Part shown: in pieces, positions 27,290 to 35,381 of the stretch | Layout: every line of letters starts with the position of its first letter | How positions within the stretch are numbered: position 1 is the first letter of the stretch | Assembly (NCBI RefSeq): GCF_005771495.1 | Contig: NZ_VAUW01000008.1 | Span: forward strand, 62,001 to 126,000 | Source: Maribacter sp. ACAM166 | Lineage (GTDB): Bacteria > Bacteroidota > Bacteroidia > Flavobacteriales > Flavobacteriaceae | Direction of reading: 5' to 3' | Length of the DNA: 64,000 nt | The notes under the pieces: model-generated | The model's database searches: none | What the model saw: the letters and a program-made list of their open reading frames with translations, nothing else | What the model was told of the DNA's origin: nothing | Made by a program: the position numbers and the translations under genes

Positions 27290-27591
27290 CTAACTATGTT
27301 GAGTTTTTTGATTAAATCTCGAGGTACATTACCAGCATACATACCGTAAGCATCTACCAGAAGCCCTTTGACGCCACTTGAAGTTTCAATCACATATAAA
27401 ATAGTATTATCATCGGGATTACTATCTCCTTCAAACCTATAAAACTTAACAACATCTAACTCCGTTGTACTGTGAATACAATTTTTATGTTTATGTTCCA
27501 CACCGGCATCACAAAGGTTAAAATCTTCCGTATACCCTTCCCTTTGTAAATCTTGGATTGCCAATGAAAGAGATGAATATGAATTCTTCAT
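27286..27591 (-). CDS. Small conserved Bacteroidota protein
   Basis: 101 residues, soluble. It shows a Tyr-Thr-Glu-Asp-Phe-Asn-Leu start (EGYTEDFNLCDAG), then VVKFYRFEGDSNPDDNTILYVIETSSGVKGLLVDAYGMY. This is a small Bacteroidota family often labelled phosphoribosylpyrophosphate synthetase in databases; it is far too short for that enzyme and has none of its PRPP-binding motifs, so the label should not be trusted. First gene of the four-gene operon, divergent from a thioredoxin-fold gene. Function unknown. Confidence 0.8.
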   Translation of the reverse strand: MKNSYSSLSLAIQDLQREGYTEDFNLCDAGVEHKHKNCIHSTTELDVVKFYRFEGDSNPDDNTILYVIETSSGVKGLLVDAYGMYAGNVPRDLIKKLNIVR

Positions 27592-27659
27592 AAATTGGTG
27601 TTTAATACTATATTGAATTTAGTCAATGTAACGGCAAAATACAAGGTCTTTTAATTTCT

Positions 27660-27667
27660 TAACTTTG
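27660..27667 (+). promoter_or_regulatory. Promoter -7 element for thioredoxin-fold gene
   Basis: TAACTTTG is an exact TANNTTTG match, 20 bases upstream of the ATG at 27688. No clear -33 TTTG. Confidence 0.55.
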
Positions 27668-27687
27668 TGTAATTAAATTCTAAATTT

Positions 27688-28251
27688 ATGGCAAGAACAG
27701 AGAGCAACATGCTAGCTTTAGGCACCGTGGCACCAGAATTCAGCTTATTAGATACAGTGAGTAAAAAAACGATGAATATTCACGCACTAAAAGGATCAAA
27801 GGGAACGGTCATTATGTTTATTTGTAATCATTGCCCTTTTGTAATTCACATAAATCCAGAGATTACAAGATTAGCAAATGAATATGAAAACGAAGGCATA
27901 GGTTTTATTGCTATTTCAAGTAATGATGTTGAAAAATATCCTGAAGATGCGCCACATTTTATGAGGATTAAGGCCAAAGCCGAAAACTACCCATTCCCCT
28001 ATCTATATGATGAACATCAAGAAGTTGCCAAAAGCTATAGTGCCGCTTGTACCCCAGATTTTTATCTTTTCGATGATGAATTAAAACTAGTGTATAGGGG
28101 TCAATTAGATGATTCTAGGCCAGGGAACAAACTCCCCTTAAATGGTAAAGATCTTCGTAATGCTTTGAATAATTTATTGCAGGGTAATGTCATTACTGCG
28201 CATCAAAAACCGAGTATAGGCTGTAATATTAAATGGAAAGCTACTGTATGA
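27688..28251 (+). CDS. Thioredoxin-fold (AhpC/TSA-like) redox protein
   Basis: 187 residues, cytoplasmic. The redox site is CNHCP (C46 and C49) after GTVIMFI, with VIHINPEITRLANEYENEGIGFIAISSND and a late CTPDFYLFDDELKLVYRGQLDDSRPG. This is the widespread thioredoxin-family/AhpC-TSA group with a CNHCP motif, found in many Bacteroidota and cyanobacteria. The physiological partner is not established. A GNAT gene follows 55 bases later on the same strand. Confidence 0.9.
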   Translation: MARTESNMLALGTVAPEFSLLDTVSKKTMNIHALKGSKGTVIMFICNHCPFVIHINPEITRLANEYENEGIGFIAISSNDVEKYPEDAPHFMRIKAKAENYPFPYLYDEHQEVAKSYSAACTPDFYLFDDELKLVYRGQLDDSRPGNKLPLNGKDLRNALNNLLQGNVITAHQKPSIGCNIKWKATV

Positions 28252-28306
28252 TTCAATTACCACCCTACTTAAAAGTTTGTAGTTCAATTAGTCTAAACGA
28301 AGAATC

Positions 28307-28834
28307 ATGAACGATAGCGTACTTTTTGAACTGCTTGTACCTAATTTATATGACACCTATATTGGTATAGGTACAATTGCATACAACGAGCATTACCGCC
28401 ATCTTTGGCCAAATGGCGACACATCCACATATATTGAAAATAGTTTCACTAAAAAGGTATTGCTGAAAGAGGAACTGGATCAAAACACATCTTTGTATCT
28501 CATTAGAACGAATAAAAGCTATGCCGGTATTTTAAAAATCACTCTTGACAAGGCTATCGATAAGCATAGTAAACGTAATTCATTATATATTGACAAGATA
28601 TATATACAAAATAAATATACCCGATTAGGTATTGGTAGAAAAACCTTAGAATTTGTAACAACTCGAGCCAAAGAGCTCTCAAAGAGCGTAATCTATTTAG
28701 AAGCTATGCAAAAAGGCTTGGCCTTACCCTTCTACCTATCCAATGACTTTACCATAATTGGAAATACAAAAATTCCTTTCAAAAATGCCATTGAAGTAGA
28801 AAAACCGATGTATACCCTACTAAAATATATTTAA
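28307..28834 (+). CDS. GNAT family N-acetyltransferase
   Basis: 175 residues. The acetyl-CoA-binding motif A is YIDKIYIQNKYTRLGIGRKTLEF (about 106-128, with RLGIGRK as the Q/RxxGxG/A pyrophosphate loop), followed by IYLEAMQKGLALPFYLSNDF, the usual motif B with aromatic cap. The N-terminus is less conserved and determines the acceptor, which cannot be predicted. Same strand as and possibly cotranscribed with the preceding redox gene. Confidence 0.88.
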   Translation: MNDSVLFELLVPNLYDTYIGIGTIAYNEHYRHLWPNGDTSTYIENSFTKKVLLKEELDQNTSLYLIRTNKSYAGILKITLDKAIDKHSKRNSLYIDKIYIQNKYTRLGIGRKTLEFVTTRAKELSKSVIYLEAMQKGLALPFYLSNDFTIIGNTKIPFKNAIEVEKPMYTLLKYI

Positions 28835-28856
28835 GCTAAATTCTTTAGTTAATAGT

Positions 28857-29393
28857 TCACCACCCTTTTCGTAAGGCTAAATTTTGAATATGCGCAAAGT
28901 GATGGTTGCTATGCCAAGCATATTTACCAAGGTTTTCTGCTACCGAAACATTAACGCTTCCATATGGATGGATATAACATTTTTGAAAATCTTCTGATGA
29001 GAGGCTTTTTAACATATACACCAATTTTGCATGTAAAGCACTTAGGTAATTTAAGGATAGTTCAATTGGTGCAATTTTAGCATCTATCATATCGCTCCAA
29101 TCCTTTTCTTCATATGCCTTAATTAACGGTCTATTCTCTGTCAAGGCCCATTTAAAAAGAGTATAACTATGGTGATGACTATCGGCCAAGTGATGAATAA
29201 CCTGCCTAACGGTCCATCCTCCATTCCTGTATGGTGTTTCCAATTGTTTATTTGAAAAATCCTTTACTAGGTTGGTTAGTCTTTCTGGAAGTTCTTCTAA
29301 TACAGCTATCCAACTACTAATATTATTCTCTGAAATTCCAACCGGATATTCAAATTGGCCTATAGGATACTTTAATTTTTTTAGCTCTTCCAT
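28857..29393 (-). CDS. YfiT/BstA family metal-dependent DinB-fold protein
   Basis: 178 residues; DinB four-helix fold. The expected metal-binding histidines are visible: HHLADSHHH (about residues 66-74) and HSNHHFAHI (about 161-169). The motif YPIGQFEYPVGIS at the N-terminus and YRNGGWTVRQVIHHLADS are characteristic of the YfiT/BstA group, members of which are bacillithiol transferases or putative metal-dependent hydrolases. Whether this organism makes bacillithiol cannot be seen here. Convergent with the GNAT gene. Confidence 0.9.
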   Translation of the reverse strand: MEELKKLKYPIGQFEYPVGISENNISSWIAVLEELPERLTNLVKDFSNKQLETPYRNGGWTVRQVIHHLADSHHHSYTLFKWALTENRPLIKAYEEKDWSDMIDAKIAPIELSLNYLSALHAKLVYMLKSLSSEDFQKCYIHPYGSVNVSVAENLGKYAWHSNHHFAHIQNLALRKGW

Positions 29394-29500
29394 TTTTTAA
29401 AAATAGAAATTTTAATAGACTTTTAACCTAAAATTTTTACCTATAATTGAATAATCTACTAATTTTATAGGATATAATTTTCAATACTAAAAACATACTT

Positions 29501-30139
29501 ATGTCAACAATACGATTAGGGGACAAAGCACCCGATTTTACAGCAGATAGTTCGATGGGAACCATAAATCTTTATGATTATCTTGGAGATAGCTGGGGAA
29601 TATTATTTTCACATCCTGCAGATTTTACTCCGGTTTGTACAACTGAACTTGGTACCGCATCTAAATTTAAAGATGAATTTGATAAAAGAAATGTAAAAAT
29701 GTTGGCACTTAGTGTAGATAGCGCAGCATCTCACGCGGAATGGATAAAAGATATCAATGAAGTACAAAACACGGTAGTCAACTTCCCTATCATTGCCGAT
29801 GAGGATAAAAAAGTTTCTAATCTATATGATATGATTCACCCTAATGCCGATAATAACCTTACTGTGCGTTCTGTGTTTATTATAGCGCCCGATAAATCGG
29901 TTAAGCTAACATTGACTTACCCTGCTTCAACTGGAAGAAACTTTTACGAACTGCTAAGAGTAATAGATTCTTTACAACTTACTGCAAATCATAAAGTTGC
30001 TACCCCAGCGAATTGGGAACATGGTAAAGATGTTGTGGTTAGCCCTGCAATTTCTACGGTAGATGCAAAAAAAATGTTCACAAAGGGAGTTACAGAAGTA
30101 AAACCGTACCTCAGAATGACTCCAGACCCTACATCGTAA
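29501..30139 (+). CDS. 1-Cys peroxiredoxin (Prx6 type)
   Basis: 212 residues, the length of the Prx6 subfamily. The peroxidatic cysteine is C46 in HPADFTPVCTTELG, and this is the only cysteine in the protein, so it is a 1-Cys enzyme needing an outside reductant. The C-terminal dimerisation part includes TANHKVATPANWEHGKDVVV, typical for Prx6. It reduces hydrogen peroxide or organic peroxides in the cytoplasm. Monocistronic. Confidence 0.95.
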   Translation: MSTIRLGDKAPDFTADSSMGTINLYDYLGDSWGILFSHPADFTPVCTTELGTASKFKDEFDKRNVKMLALSVDSAASHAEWIKDINEVQNTVVNFPIIADEDKKVSNLYDMIHPNADNNLTVRSVFIIAPDKSVKLTLTYPASTGRNFYELLRVIDSLQLTANHKVATPANWEHGKDVVVSPAISTVDAKKMFTKGVTEVKPYLRMTPDPTS

Positions 30140-30241
30140 GGGCAAAAAGAAGTTCATAGTCAGTAGGTTAGTCGTCGTTATTAACCTAAATATAATGTTA
30201 ATGTAATGTTAATAATTTTCGCATAATTAATAATAAAATGT

Positions 30242-30249
30242 TATATTTG
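30242..30249 (+). promoter_or_regulatory. Cold-shock gene promoter -7 element
   Basis: TATATTTG matches TANNTTTG exactly, 29 bases before the ATG. Upstream is very AT-rich, with a possible degenerate -33 near TTTTCG (30217-30222). Confidence 0.6.
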
Positions 30250-30278
30250 CGCTTTAATTAATATTTAATTTTTCTATT

Positions 30279-30473
30279 ATGAGTAAAGGAACAGTAAAAT
30301 TCTTCAATGATTCCAAAGGGTATGGTTTTATCACTGAAGATGGTTCAAACGAAGATCATTTTGTACACATTTCTGGCTTAATCGATGAAGTTCGAGAAGG
30401 TGATGTTGTGGAATTTGAACTACAACAAGGTAAAAAAGGATTAAACGCCGTTAATGTGAAAGTAATTGACTAG
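30279..30473 (+). CDS. Cold-shock domain protein
   Basis: 64 residues, a single cold-shock domain: GTVKFFNDSKGYGFITEDG (RNP-1), DHFVHIS (RNP-2) and VVEFELQQGKKGLNAVNVKVI. It binds single-stranded RNA/DNA and acts as an RNA chaperone. The length and domain are as in CspA homologues. Followed by a good terminator. Confidence 0.97.
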   Translation: MSKGTVKFFNDSKGYGFITEDGSNEDHFVHISGLIDEVREGDVVEFELQQGKKGLNAVNVKVID

Positions 30474-30497
30474 GTAACGATTTAACTTTTTTATAGT

Positions 30498-30530
30498 AAA
30501 AAACCCGAACCAATTGGTTAGGGTTTTTTT
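30498..30530 (+). terminator. Cold-shock gene terminator
   Basis: AAAAAACCC (30498-30506) pairs with GGGTTTTTT (30521-30529); the loop contains a further AACCAATTGGTT palindrome. A run of T follows. Confidence 0.9.
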
Positions 30531-30640
30531 GTGGTCAAAAGTTAAATTTTAAAAAATGTTTAACATAAACGCAACCTTTTACTTGTTTTAGCATCTCTTG
30601 ATTAAACAATGATTTGTTCCCCAACCTTATCAATTGATTT

Positions 30641-30727
30641 ATGACCACATTTTTTACAGTATTTCTGGTGTTATTGATTATTAATATCGTGTTGATTGCG
30701 AGCAGCATGAAAACCCGAAAAAAGTAA
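30641..30727 (+). CDS. 28-residue membrane microprotein (putative)
   Basis: An ATG-started ORF of 28 codons encodes one hydrophobic helix (TFFTVFLVLLIINIVLIASS) with a basic tail MKTRKK, a plausible single-pass membrane peptide. It resembles the N-terminus of another microprotein at 48264 (both start M-x-T-F and share FLVL, a central Asn at 15 and Ser at 22). It lies between the cold-shock terminator and the convergent peptidyl-prolyl isomerase, followed by an A6-GC-T6 palindrome (30744-30757). No promoter is clear. The ORF could be chance; the similarity is the main argument. Confidence 0.4.
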   Translation: MTTFFTVFLVLLIINIVLIASSMKTRKK

Positions 30728-30785
30728 CGTTGATTGTAATAACAAAAAAGCTTTTTTCTATTTTTAATAATTTTAAACAAAAAAA

Positions 30786-30812
30786 ACACCTCTATCTTAA
30801 AGATAAAGGTGT
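30786..30812 (-). terminator. Terminator after peptidyl-prolyl isomerase
   Basis: A stem formed by ACACCTCTATCTT and AAGATAAAGGTGT (one mismatch), followed on the minus strand by a T-run (complement of the A-run before 30786). Confidence 0.75.
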
Positions 30813-30837
30813 CCCCATTATTTTAATACCCTCTTAA

Positions 30838-31770
30838 TTAACCAACTTTCATTAATTCTACATCAAAAATTAATGTAGCATCTGGAGGTATTACCCCACC
30901 AGCTCCAGCAGATCCATAGGCTAAATTTGATGGTACGACAAAACGAGCTTTATCACCAACTTGCAAAAGCAAAATACCTTCATCCCAACCTGGTATTACT
31001 TGACCAATACCTAATTGAAAATCAATTGGTGAATTACGCTTATAAGAAGAGTCAAAAACTTGCCCGTTCAAAAGAGAACCTTCATAATGAACAGATACTT
31101 TTTTACCTTTTTCAGCTTTAACTCCGTCACCTTTTTGAATCATTTTATACCGAAGACCAGACTTAGTTGACTCAAAACCTGCAGCCACATTATCAAGCTC
31201 TGCTTCTTGTTTTTCCTTTTCAGCAGCTAAACGAACTTCACCGGAGGCATTAAAATCTTCAAATGCTTTTACAGCATCCCAATTTTTAGCTTCCTCGCCT
31301 ACTCTTACTATCTCTAAAGATTCAATTTTATCGTCTTGTGCTATTTCATCGATTACTTCTTGCCCAGCTTCTACCTTACCAAAAATAGTATGCTTATTAT
31401 CTAGCCAAGGAGTTGGAACATGAGTAATAAAAAATTGACTCCCATTAGTACCTGGACCAGAATTTGCCATTGAAAGTACACCTGGTGCATCATGTTTCAA
31501 ATCTGGATGAAACTCGTCATCAAACTTATAACCTGCATCACCAGTTCCCTTTCCTTGTGGGCATCCACCTTGAACCATGAAATCTGGAATAACCCTATGA
31601 AATTTCAAGCCATTATAGTAAGGCTCTCCTTTACTCTTTGCATTATTTTCCTTATCACCTTCTGCTAAGGCCACAAAATTACCTACCGTTCCGGGAGTTT
31701 TATCATGTGTTAGCTTTACTAATATCTCGCCTTTGTTTGTATTGAACTTGGCGTAAATTCCATCTTCCAT
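30838..31770 (-). CDS. Peptidyl-prolyl isomerase, cyclophilin-FKBP fusion
   Basis: 310 residues with two different prolyl-isomerase folds. Residues 1-165 form a cyclophilin: GEPYYNGLKFHRVIPDFMVQGG, GTNGSQFFITHVPTPWLDNKHTIFGKV. A charged linker (about 170-205) leads to an FKBP domain: SGLRYKMIQKGDG, GKKVSVHYEGSLLNGQVFDSSY, GIGQVIPGWDEGILLLQVGDKARFVVPSNLAYG, IPPDATLIFDVELMKV. It has no signal peptide, so it probably helps folding in the cytoplasm. Single gene with its own promoter and terminator. Confidence 0.95.
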   Translation of the reverse strand: MEDGIYAKFNTNKGEILVKLTHDKTPGTVGNFVALAEGDKENNAKSKGEPYYNGLKFHRVIPDFMVQGGCPQGKGTGDAGYKFDDEFHPDLKHDAPGVLSMANSGPGTNGSQFFITHVPTPWLDNKHTIFGKVEAGQEVIDEIAQDDKIESLEIVRVGEEAKNWDAVKAFEDFNASGEVRLAAEKEKQEAELDNVAAGFESTKSGLRYKMIQKGDGVKAEKGKKVSVHYEGSLLNGQVFDSSYKRNSPIDFQLGIGQVIPGWDEGILLLQVGDKARFVVPSNLAYGSAGAGGVIPPDATLIFDVELMKVG

Positions 31771-31792
31771 TATACCGTTTTTAAATATGGTA

Positions 31793-31800
31793 CAAAGGTA
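31793..31800 (-). promoter_or_regulatory. Isomerase promoter -7 element
   Basis: Minus-strand TACCTTTG, an exact TANNTTTG match, 23 bases upstream of the ATG. Confidence 0.55.
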
Positions 31801-31961
31801 AAGAAATTTAACGGTTTGTGCCTTTTAGCTATTTTAACACCCAGAGAATAAAAGAGTGAGGCGGAGATAAACCATTTTATCAATACTTCTTTCGAGTAGA
31901 ATACTTTATGCTTAACAATAGTATGTTTTTTTGTTAACTGACAATAAACGTTTCATTTTAT

Positions 31962-32205
31962 ATGGTTGTTAAACAACATATTTACCAAATAGACTTATTA
32001 CGATTTGTTGCTGCCATAGGGCATAATGCTAGCTCATTATTTGTTTAGAGGTCATAAGGCTGATAATCTCACCAATCGTAGTTTTTTAAAACTTGGTAGA
32101 GAATGGCTTAAATATTGATTTGTATGTATTGACCTCTTTTTTATCACAAATGGAATTGTACTAACGATGTCAATTTCCAATAAATTGACACCCTATTCAT
32201 TTTAA
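31962..32205 (+). pseudogene. Remnant of an acyltransferase-3 family gene
   Basis: The reading starts at an ATG with KQHIYQIDLLRFVAAIG, the classic N-terminus of acyltransferase-3 (OafA/YrhL-like) membrane enzymes. A one-base insertion near 32022 shifts the frame; the new frame gives IMLAHYLFRGHKADNLTNRSFLKLGREWLKY, then a TGA (32116-32118) where glycine is expected, then FVCIDLFFITNGIVLTMS, corresponding to the family LGVDLFFVISGF motif. Sequence similarity stops near 32190, so about three quarters of the gene is gone. It fills most of the otherwise empty 31771-32235 interval. Confidence 0.85.
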
Positions 32206-32235
32206 AACAGAATAATCGAAATTTACTATGATAAT

Positions 32236-33633
32236 TTAAAATCCATACTTATCTACCAAGTATACTAAACTTGCCATTGTAGCTGCTCCTAATTGAAGCT
32301 CACGTTTGTTTACATGTTCAAATGTGTCATTTTCAGCATGGTGGTAATCAAAATAACGTTGTGAATCTGGACGTAGACCAGCCAATACCATATCATTATG
32401 CTTTTTTAACGGACCTATATCAGCTCCAGCTCCACCTTTTTGGAAATAATGCACTAGGTAAGGCTCAAACAATTCTTTCCATCCTTTAACTTTCTCAAAA
32501 TCTTTATCCGAACAATCAAACGTAAAACCTCGTGGAGAGAAGCCCCCCGAATCACTTTCTAAGGCAAATATGTGATTCTCCTTGTTTGAAGCAGCTAGTT
32601 CAGCATATTTTATCCCTCCTCTTAATCCATTCTCTTCATTCATAAACAAAACAACCCTAATGGTTCGTTTTGGTTTATATCCTGTTTTTTTAAAAAGATT
32701 TAAAACCTCCATACTCTGAACGCACCCTGCTCCATCATCATGAGATCCATCTCCCAGATCCCAAGAATCCAAATGACCACCCACTAAGATAATTTCCTCT
32801 GGTCTAGTACTACCTTTAATCTCTCCTATAACATTATAAGATTCAACATCTTCAAATTGCTTGCAATTCTGCTTAAAGTAAAAATTAATTTCTGGATTTA
32901 ACTTTAGCGATATACTTAACAAATCTGCAGCGTTGGTACTTATTGCTGCTGCTGGTATTCTATCTTCTACTAGTTGCTCACCATACCCCATCGAGCCTGT
33001 ATGAGGAAAGTCATCTAAACGAAGGTTCATTGACCGTACAACAACACCTAACGCACCATACTTTGAAGCTTCTAAAGCTCCTGAGTAACGTTGATCCACA
33101 ACATTAGAATAAGCATTGAACGTATTAATTTGAGTAGGATCCATTGGCCTATTAAAAAAAACAATTTTACCCTTAATTTTATCCTTTCCTATAGTGGCCA
33201 ATTCCTCAATACCACTGACCTCTATAATACTTGCTTTAATACCTTTTGGAGGAGTTGCGACCGAACCACCCAATGCACATATTGCCACGTTTGTAGTCAC
33301 ACCAGGTGTGGTTTCAAAATATGCAAACTCTGGTGTACCCCTCACCCATTTAGGTACCATAACCGGTTGTAACCACACGTTATCCAATCCTAAGGAGTCT
33401 AATTGTGCTTTTGTGTAATTAACTGCTTGTTGAGCTTGTACTGATCCTGAAAGTCGCCCGCCGATTTGATTCGACAGATAATTCAACCAATCGTACCCTT
33501 TACCCTGCGTTAAGGCTACATCGTACAGCTTTTTAAGCTGTTCTTGATCCGTGTCTTGAGCAAACCCTAAATAAGAAAAGACAATAGCTATTAACAGTGT
33601 AAGCCTACTTTTCACCTTGTAATTGTTCTTCAT
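32236..33633 (-). CDS. Secreted M28 family metallopeptidase
   Basis: 465 residues with a signal peptide (about 1-25, ending YLGFAQ). A PA-domain insert lies around residues 120-260. The peptidase core shows the zinc ligands in order: VGGHLDSWD, DGSHDDGAG, NEENG (catalytic Glu and ligand), ESDSGGF and a C-terminal YHHAENDTFEHV. This is a carboxypeptidase Q-like exopeptidase layout. It should cleave peptides in the periplasm. Its first 29 bases overlap the end of the upstream PPK2 gene, implying coupling. Confidence 0.93.
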   Translation of the reverse strand: MKNNYKVKSRLTLLIAIVFSYLGFAQDTDQEQLKKLYDVALTQGKGYDWLNYLSNQIGGRLSGSVQAQQAVNYTKAQLDSLGLDNVWLQPVMVPKWVRGTPEFAYFETTPGVTTNVAICALGGSVATPPKGIKASIIEVSGIEELATIGKDKIKGKIVFFNRPMDPTQINTFNAYSNVVDQRYSGALEASKYGALGVVVRSMNLRLDDFPHTGSMGYGEQLVEDRIPAAAISTNAADLLSISLKLNPEINFYFKQNCKQFEDVESYNVIGEIKGSTRPEEIILVGGHLDSWDLGDGSHDDGAGCVQSMEVLNLFKKTGYKPKRTIRVVLFMNEENGLRGGIKYAELAASNKENHIFALESDSGGFSPRGFTFDCSDKDFEKVKGWKELFEPYLVHYFQKGGAGADIGPLKKHNDMVLAGLRPDSQRYFDYHHAENDTFEHVNKRELQLGAATMASLVYLVDKYGF

Positions 33634-34486
33634 AAGTGCCTAAATTAGCTAATATTTTATCGCTCAACATAGGCTCCTTAATATCTTTGTATTTTTTTAA
33701 CGATTGAAGCAAAATATTGGCAACTATTAATCTTGTAGCCTTTTTATTATCTGCCGGTACTACGAACCAAGGCGCATGATCTTTGGTAGTTCTTGAAATA
33801 GCTTCTTCGTAGTATTTTTTATAGCTCTTCCATAAACCACGCTCCTTTAAATCACTTGGTGAAAATTTCCAATGTTTTTCTTTTAGGGCCAGTCTCCTTA
33901 AAAGACGCTGACGTTGTTCCTCCTTCGATAGATTTAGAAAAAACTTAAATATCAAGGTGCCATTTTCAGCTAGGTGGCGCTCAAAATCATTGATTTGATC
34001 AAACCTTTTATCCCAAAATTTTTGATCTATATCTTCTACTGAGTGAATTCCAGGAATGTGTTCATTTAATATATATTCAGGATGCACTCTAGTGACCAAT
34101 ACATTTTCATAATGTGTTCTATTAAAAACTCCAAATTTGCCCTTTGCTGGTAAAACTAAATAATGTCTCCATAAATAATTATGACTTAACTCCAATTCAG
34201 TAGGTACTTTAAAACTATGCACCTCTACACCACTAACATTAAAATCTTTGAATATTTCCCGTATCAAACTATCTTTACCGGCAGTATCCATACCTTGTAA
34301 GCATACTAATATACTATATTTGCCATGTGCATATATAGTATCTTGAAACTCGCCAAGTTTCCTTCTAATTACTGATAATTCTTTTTTTAGTTTCTTATCC
34401 GATTTTCCGAAATCTTCATAGGTTATCGTTTCAGACATTTTAAAGTTCTCATTGGCTTTGTATTTTTCTAGATTTATCTTATCCAT
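33605..34486 (-). CDS. Polyphosphate kinase 2 family protein (class III-like)
   Basis: 293 residues. Walker A is LQGMDTAGKDSLIREIF; Walker B region KFGVFNRTHYENVLVTRVHPEYIL, which resembles class III PPK2 (FNRSHYEDVLV), the group that phosphorylates both AMP and ADP. A lid KFFLNLSKEEQRQRLLRRL and DHAPWFVVPADNKKATRL follow. It uses polyphosphate to make nucleotides. Specificity is inferred from motif similarity only. It overlaps the M28 peptidase gene downstream. Confidence 0.93.
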   Translation of the reverse strand: MDKINLEKYKANENFKMSETITYEDFGKSDKKLKKELSVIRRKLGEFQDTIYAHGKYSILVCLQGMDTAGKDSLIREIFKDFNVSGVEVHSFKVPTELELSHNYLWRHYLVLPAKGKFGVFNRTHYENVLVTRVHPEYILNEHIPGIHSVEDIDQKFWDKRFDQINDFERHLAENGTLIFKFFLNLSKEEQRQRLLRRLALKEKHWKFSPSDLKERGLWKSYKKYYEEAISRTTKDHAPWFVVPADNKKATRLIVANILLQSLKKYKDIKEPMLSDKILANLGTYEEQLQGEK

Positions 34487-34672
34487 GCTGAAATATAAAA
34501 TTTAAATTCTAGTGATACTAATTCAAGTTTTCAACTACACGTTATGACATTTAAATAAATTTCCGTTTATCGAAATTCATAGGTATTGTAACGAATATAA
34601 TATTTTCTATCCGCTAAACCACTTAAATTCATCGTAGTAAAATCCCAAATTTTACACTGCAAAAACCTACCA

Positions 34673-35368
34673 ATGAAGAAAACTACCTATATTTTCTGCG
34701 CTATTGCTGTAGTATTACTGTCATCATATCGGCCTAATTTAGAATGTGAATATGCCAATTCGAATATGGGTTTTGCCAAATCTCAAATAAATACGGCACT
34801 GCTTACAGATGATATTAATCATGCTAGGTTTTATACTTATAAAGCTTTAAATGCCTTAGAAAAATCTAAAACTCAATTGGATATTTGTGGATGTTCTTCT
34901 GCTAAAACAAGTATGAATGAAAATTTAGCTGTTTTGGTACTTGCTACCAAATCTACAACACTACAAGGCACTAAAAAAATTTTAGACAAATCTATTGAGC
35001 TTACTGAACATACAATGCTTGTACTTGATTCTCACGACACTCATAACAGCGCATATTCCAATGACATGTTGTCTATGAACTCTACTACTACAATAAATGC
35101 TGCAACAACTGCGAATAACACTAAAACTTCTAGCCTCAATGATAAAATTGATGCTTCATTGGAAAAATACAGAATCTCCCTTGGGAAAGTAGTAGAAACT
35201 GTTAATTGTAAAGAAGCAAAGGCTTTTGCTAAAAAAATATTCGACGAATGTGAAAGTCAGTTGCTTCAACCTAATTTATCTGAGGGAACCAAGTATTACA
35301 ATTTACGCACCAAAGAAATTACCCTTCACGCTTTAAACAAACTTGGAAATTGCGTAACTAAAAATTAA
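34673..35368 (+). CDS. Exported protein with two cysteine-bounded helical repeats
   Basis: 231 residues with a signal peptide (about 1-19). Residues 24-80 and 177-228 appear to be two copies of one unit: each begins with Cys (LECEYA, VNCKEA), has AKSQI/AKKIF, a long helix and YTYKALNALEKSKTQLDICGC or YNLRTKEITLHALNKLGNC. The linker (130-160) is rich in Ser, Thr and Asn. Paired cysteines suggest disulphides in the periplasm. I do not recognise a named family. It starts at ATG and converges with the response-regulator gene. Confidence 0.65.
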   Translation: MKKTTYIFCAIAVVLLSSYRPNLECEYANSNMGFAKSQINTALLTDDINHARFYTYKALNALEKSKTQLDICGCSSAKTSMNENLAVLVLATKSTTLQGTKKILDKSIELTEHTMLVLDSHDTHNSAYSNDMLSMNSTTTINAATTANNTKTSSLNDKIDASLEKYRISLGKVVETVNCKEAKAFAKKIFDECESQLLQPNLSEGTKYYNLRTKEITLHALNKLGNCVTKN

Positions 35369-35381
35369 GACCATGATTAAC

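Noticed and set aside
27286-27591. Annotation as phosphoribosylpyrophosphate synthetase
   Set aside because: Only 101 residues and no PRPP-binding loop; the common database label is unsupported.
30535-30789. 84-codon minus-strand ORF between the cold-shock gene and the isomerase
   Set aside because: It spans the T-tract of the isomerase terminator and reads as Phe/Lys/Asn-rich low-complexity translation. The short plus-strand ORF here is a better candidate.
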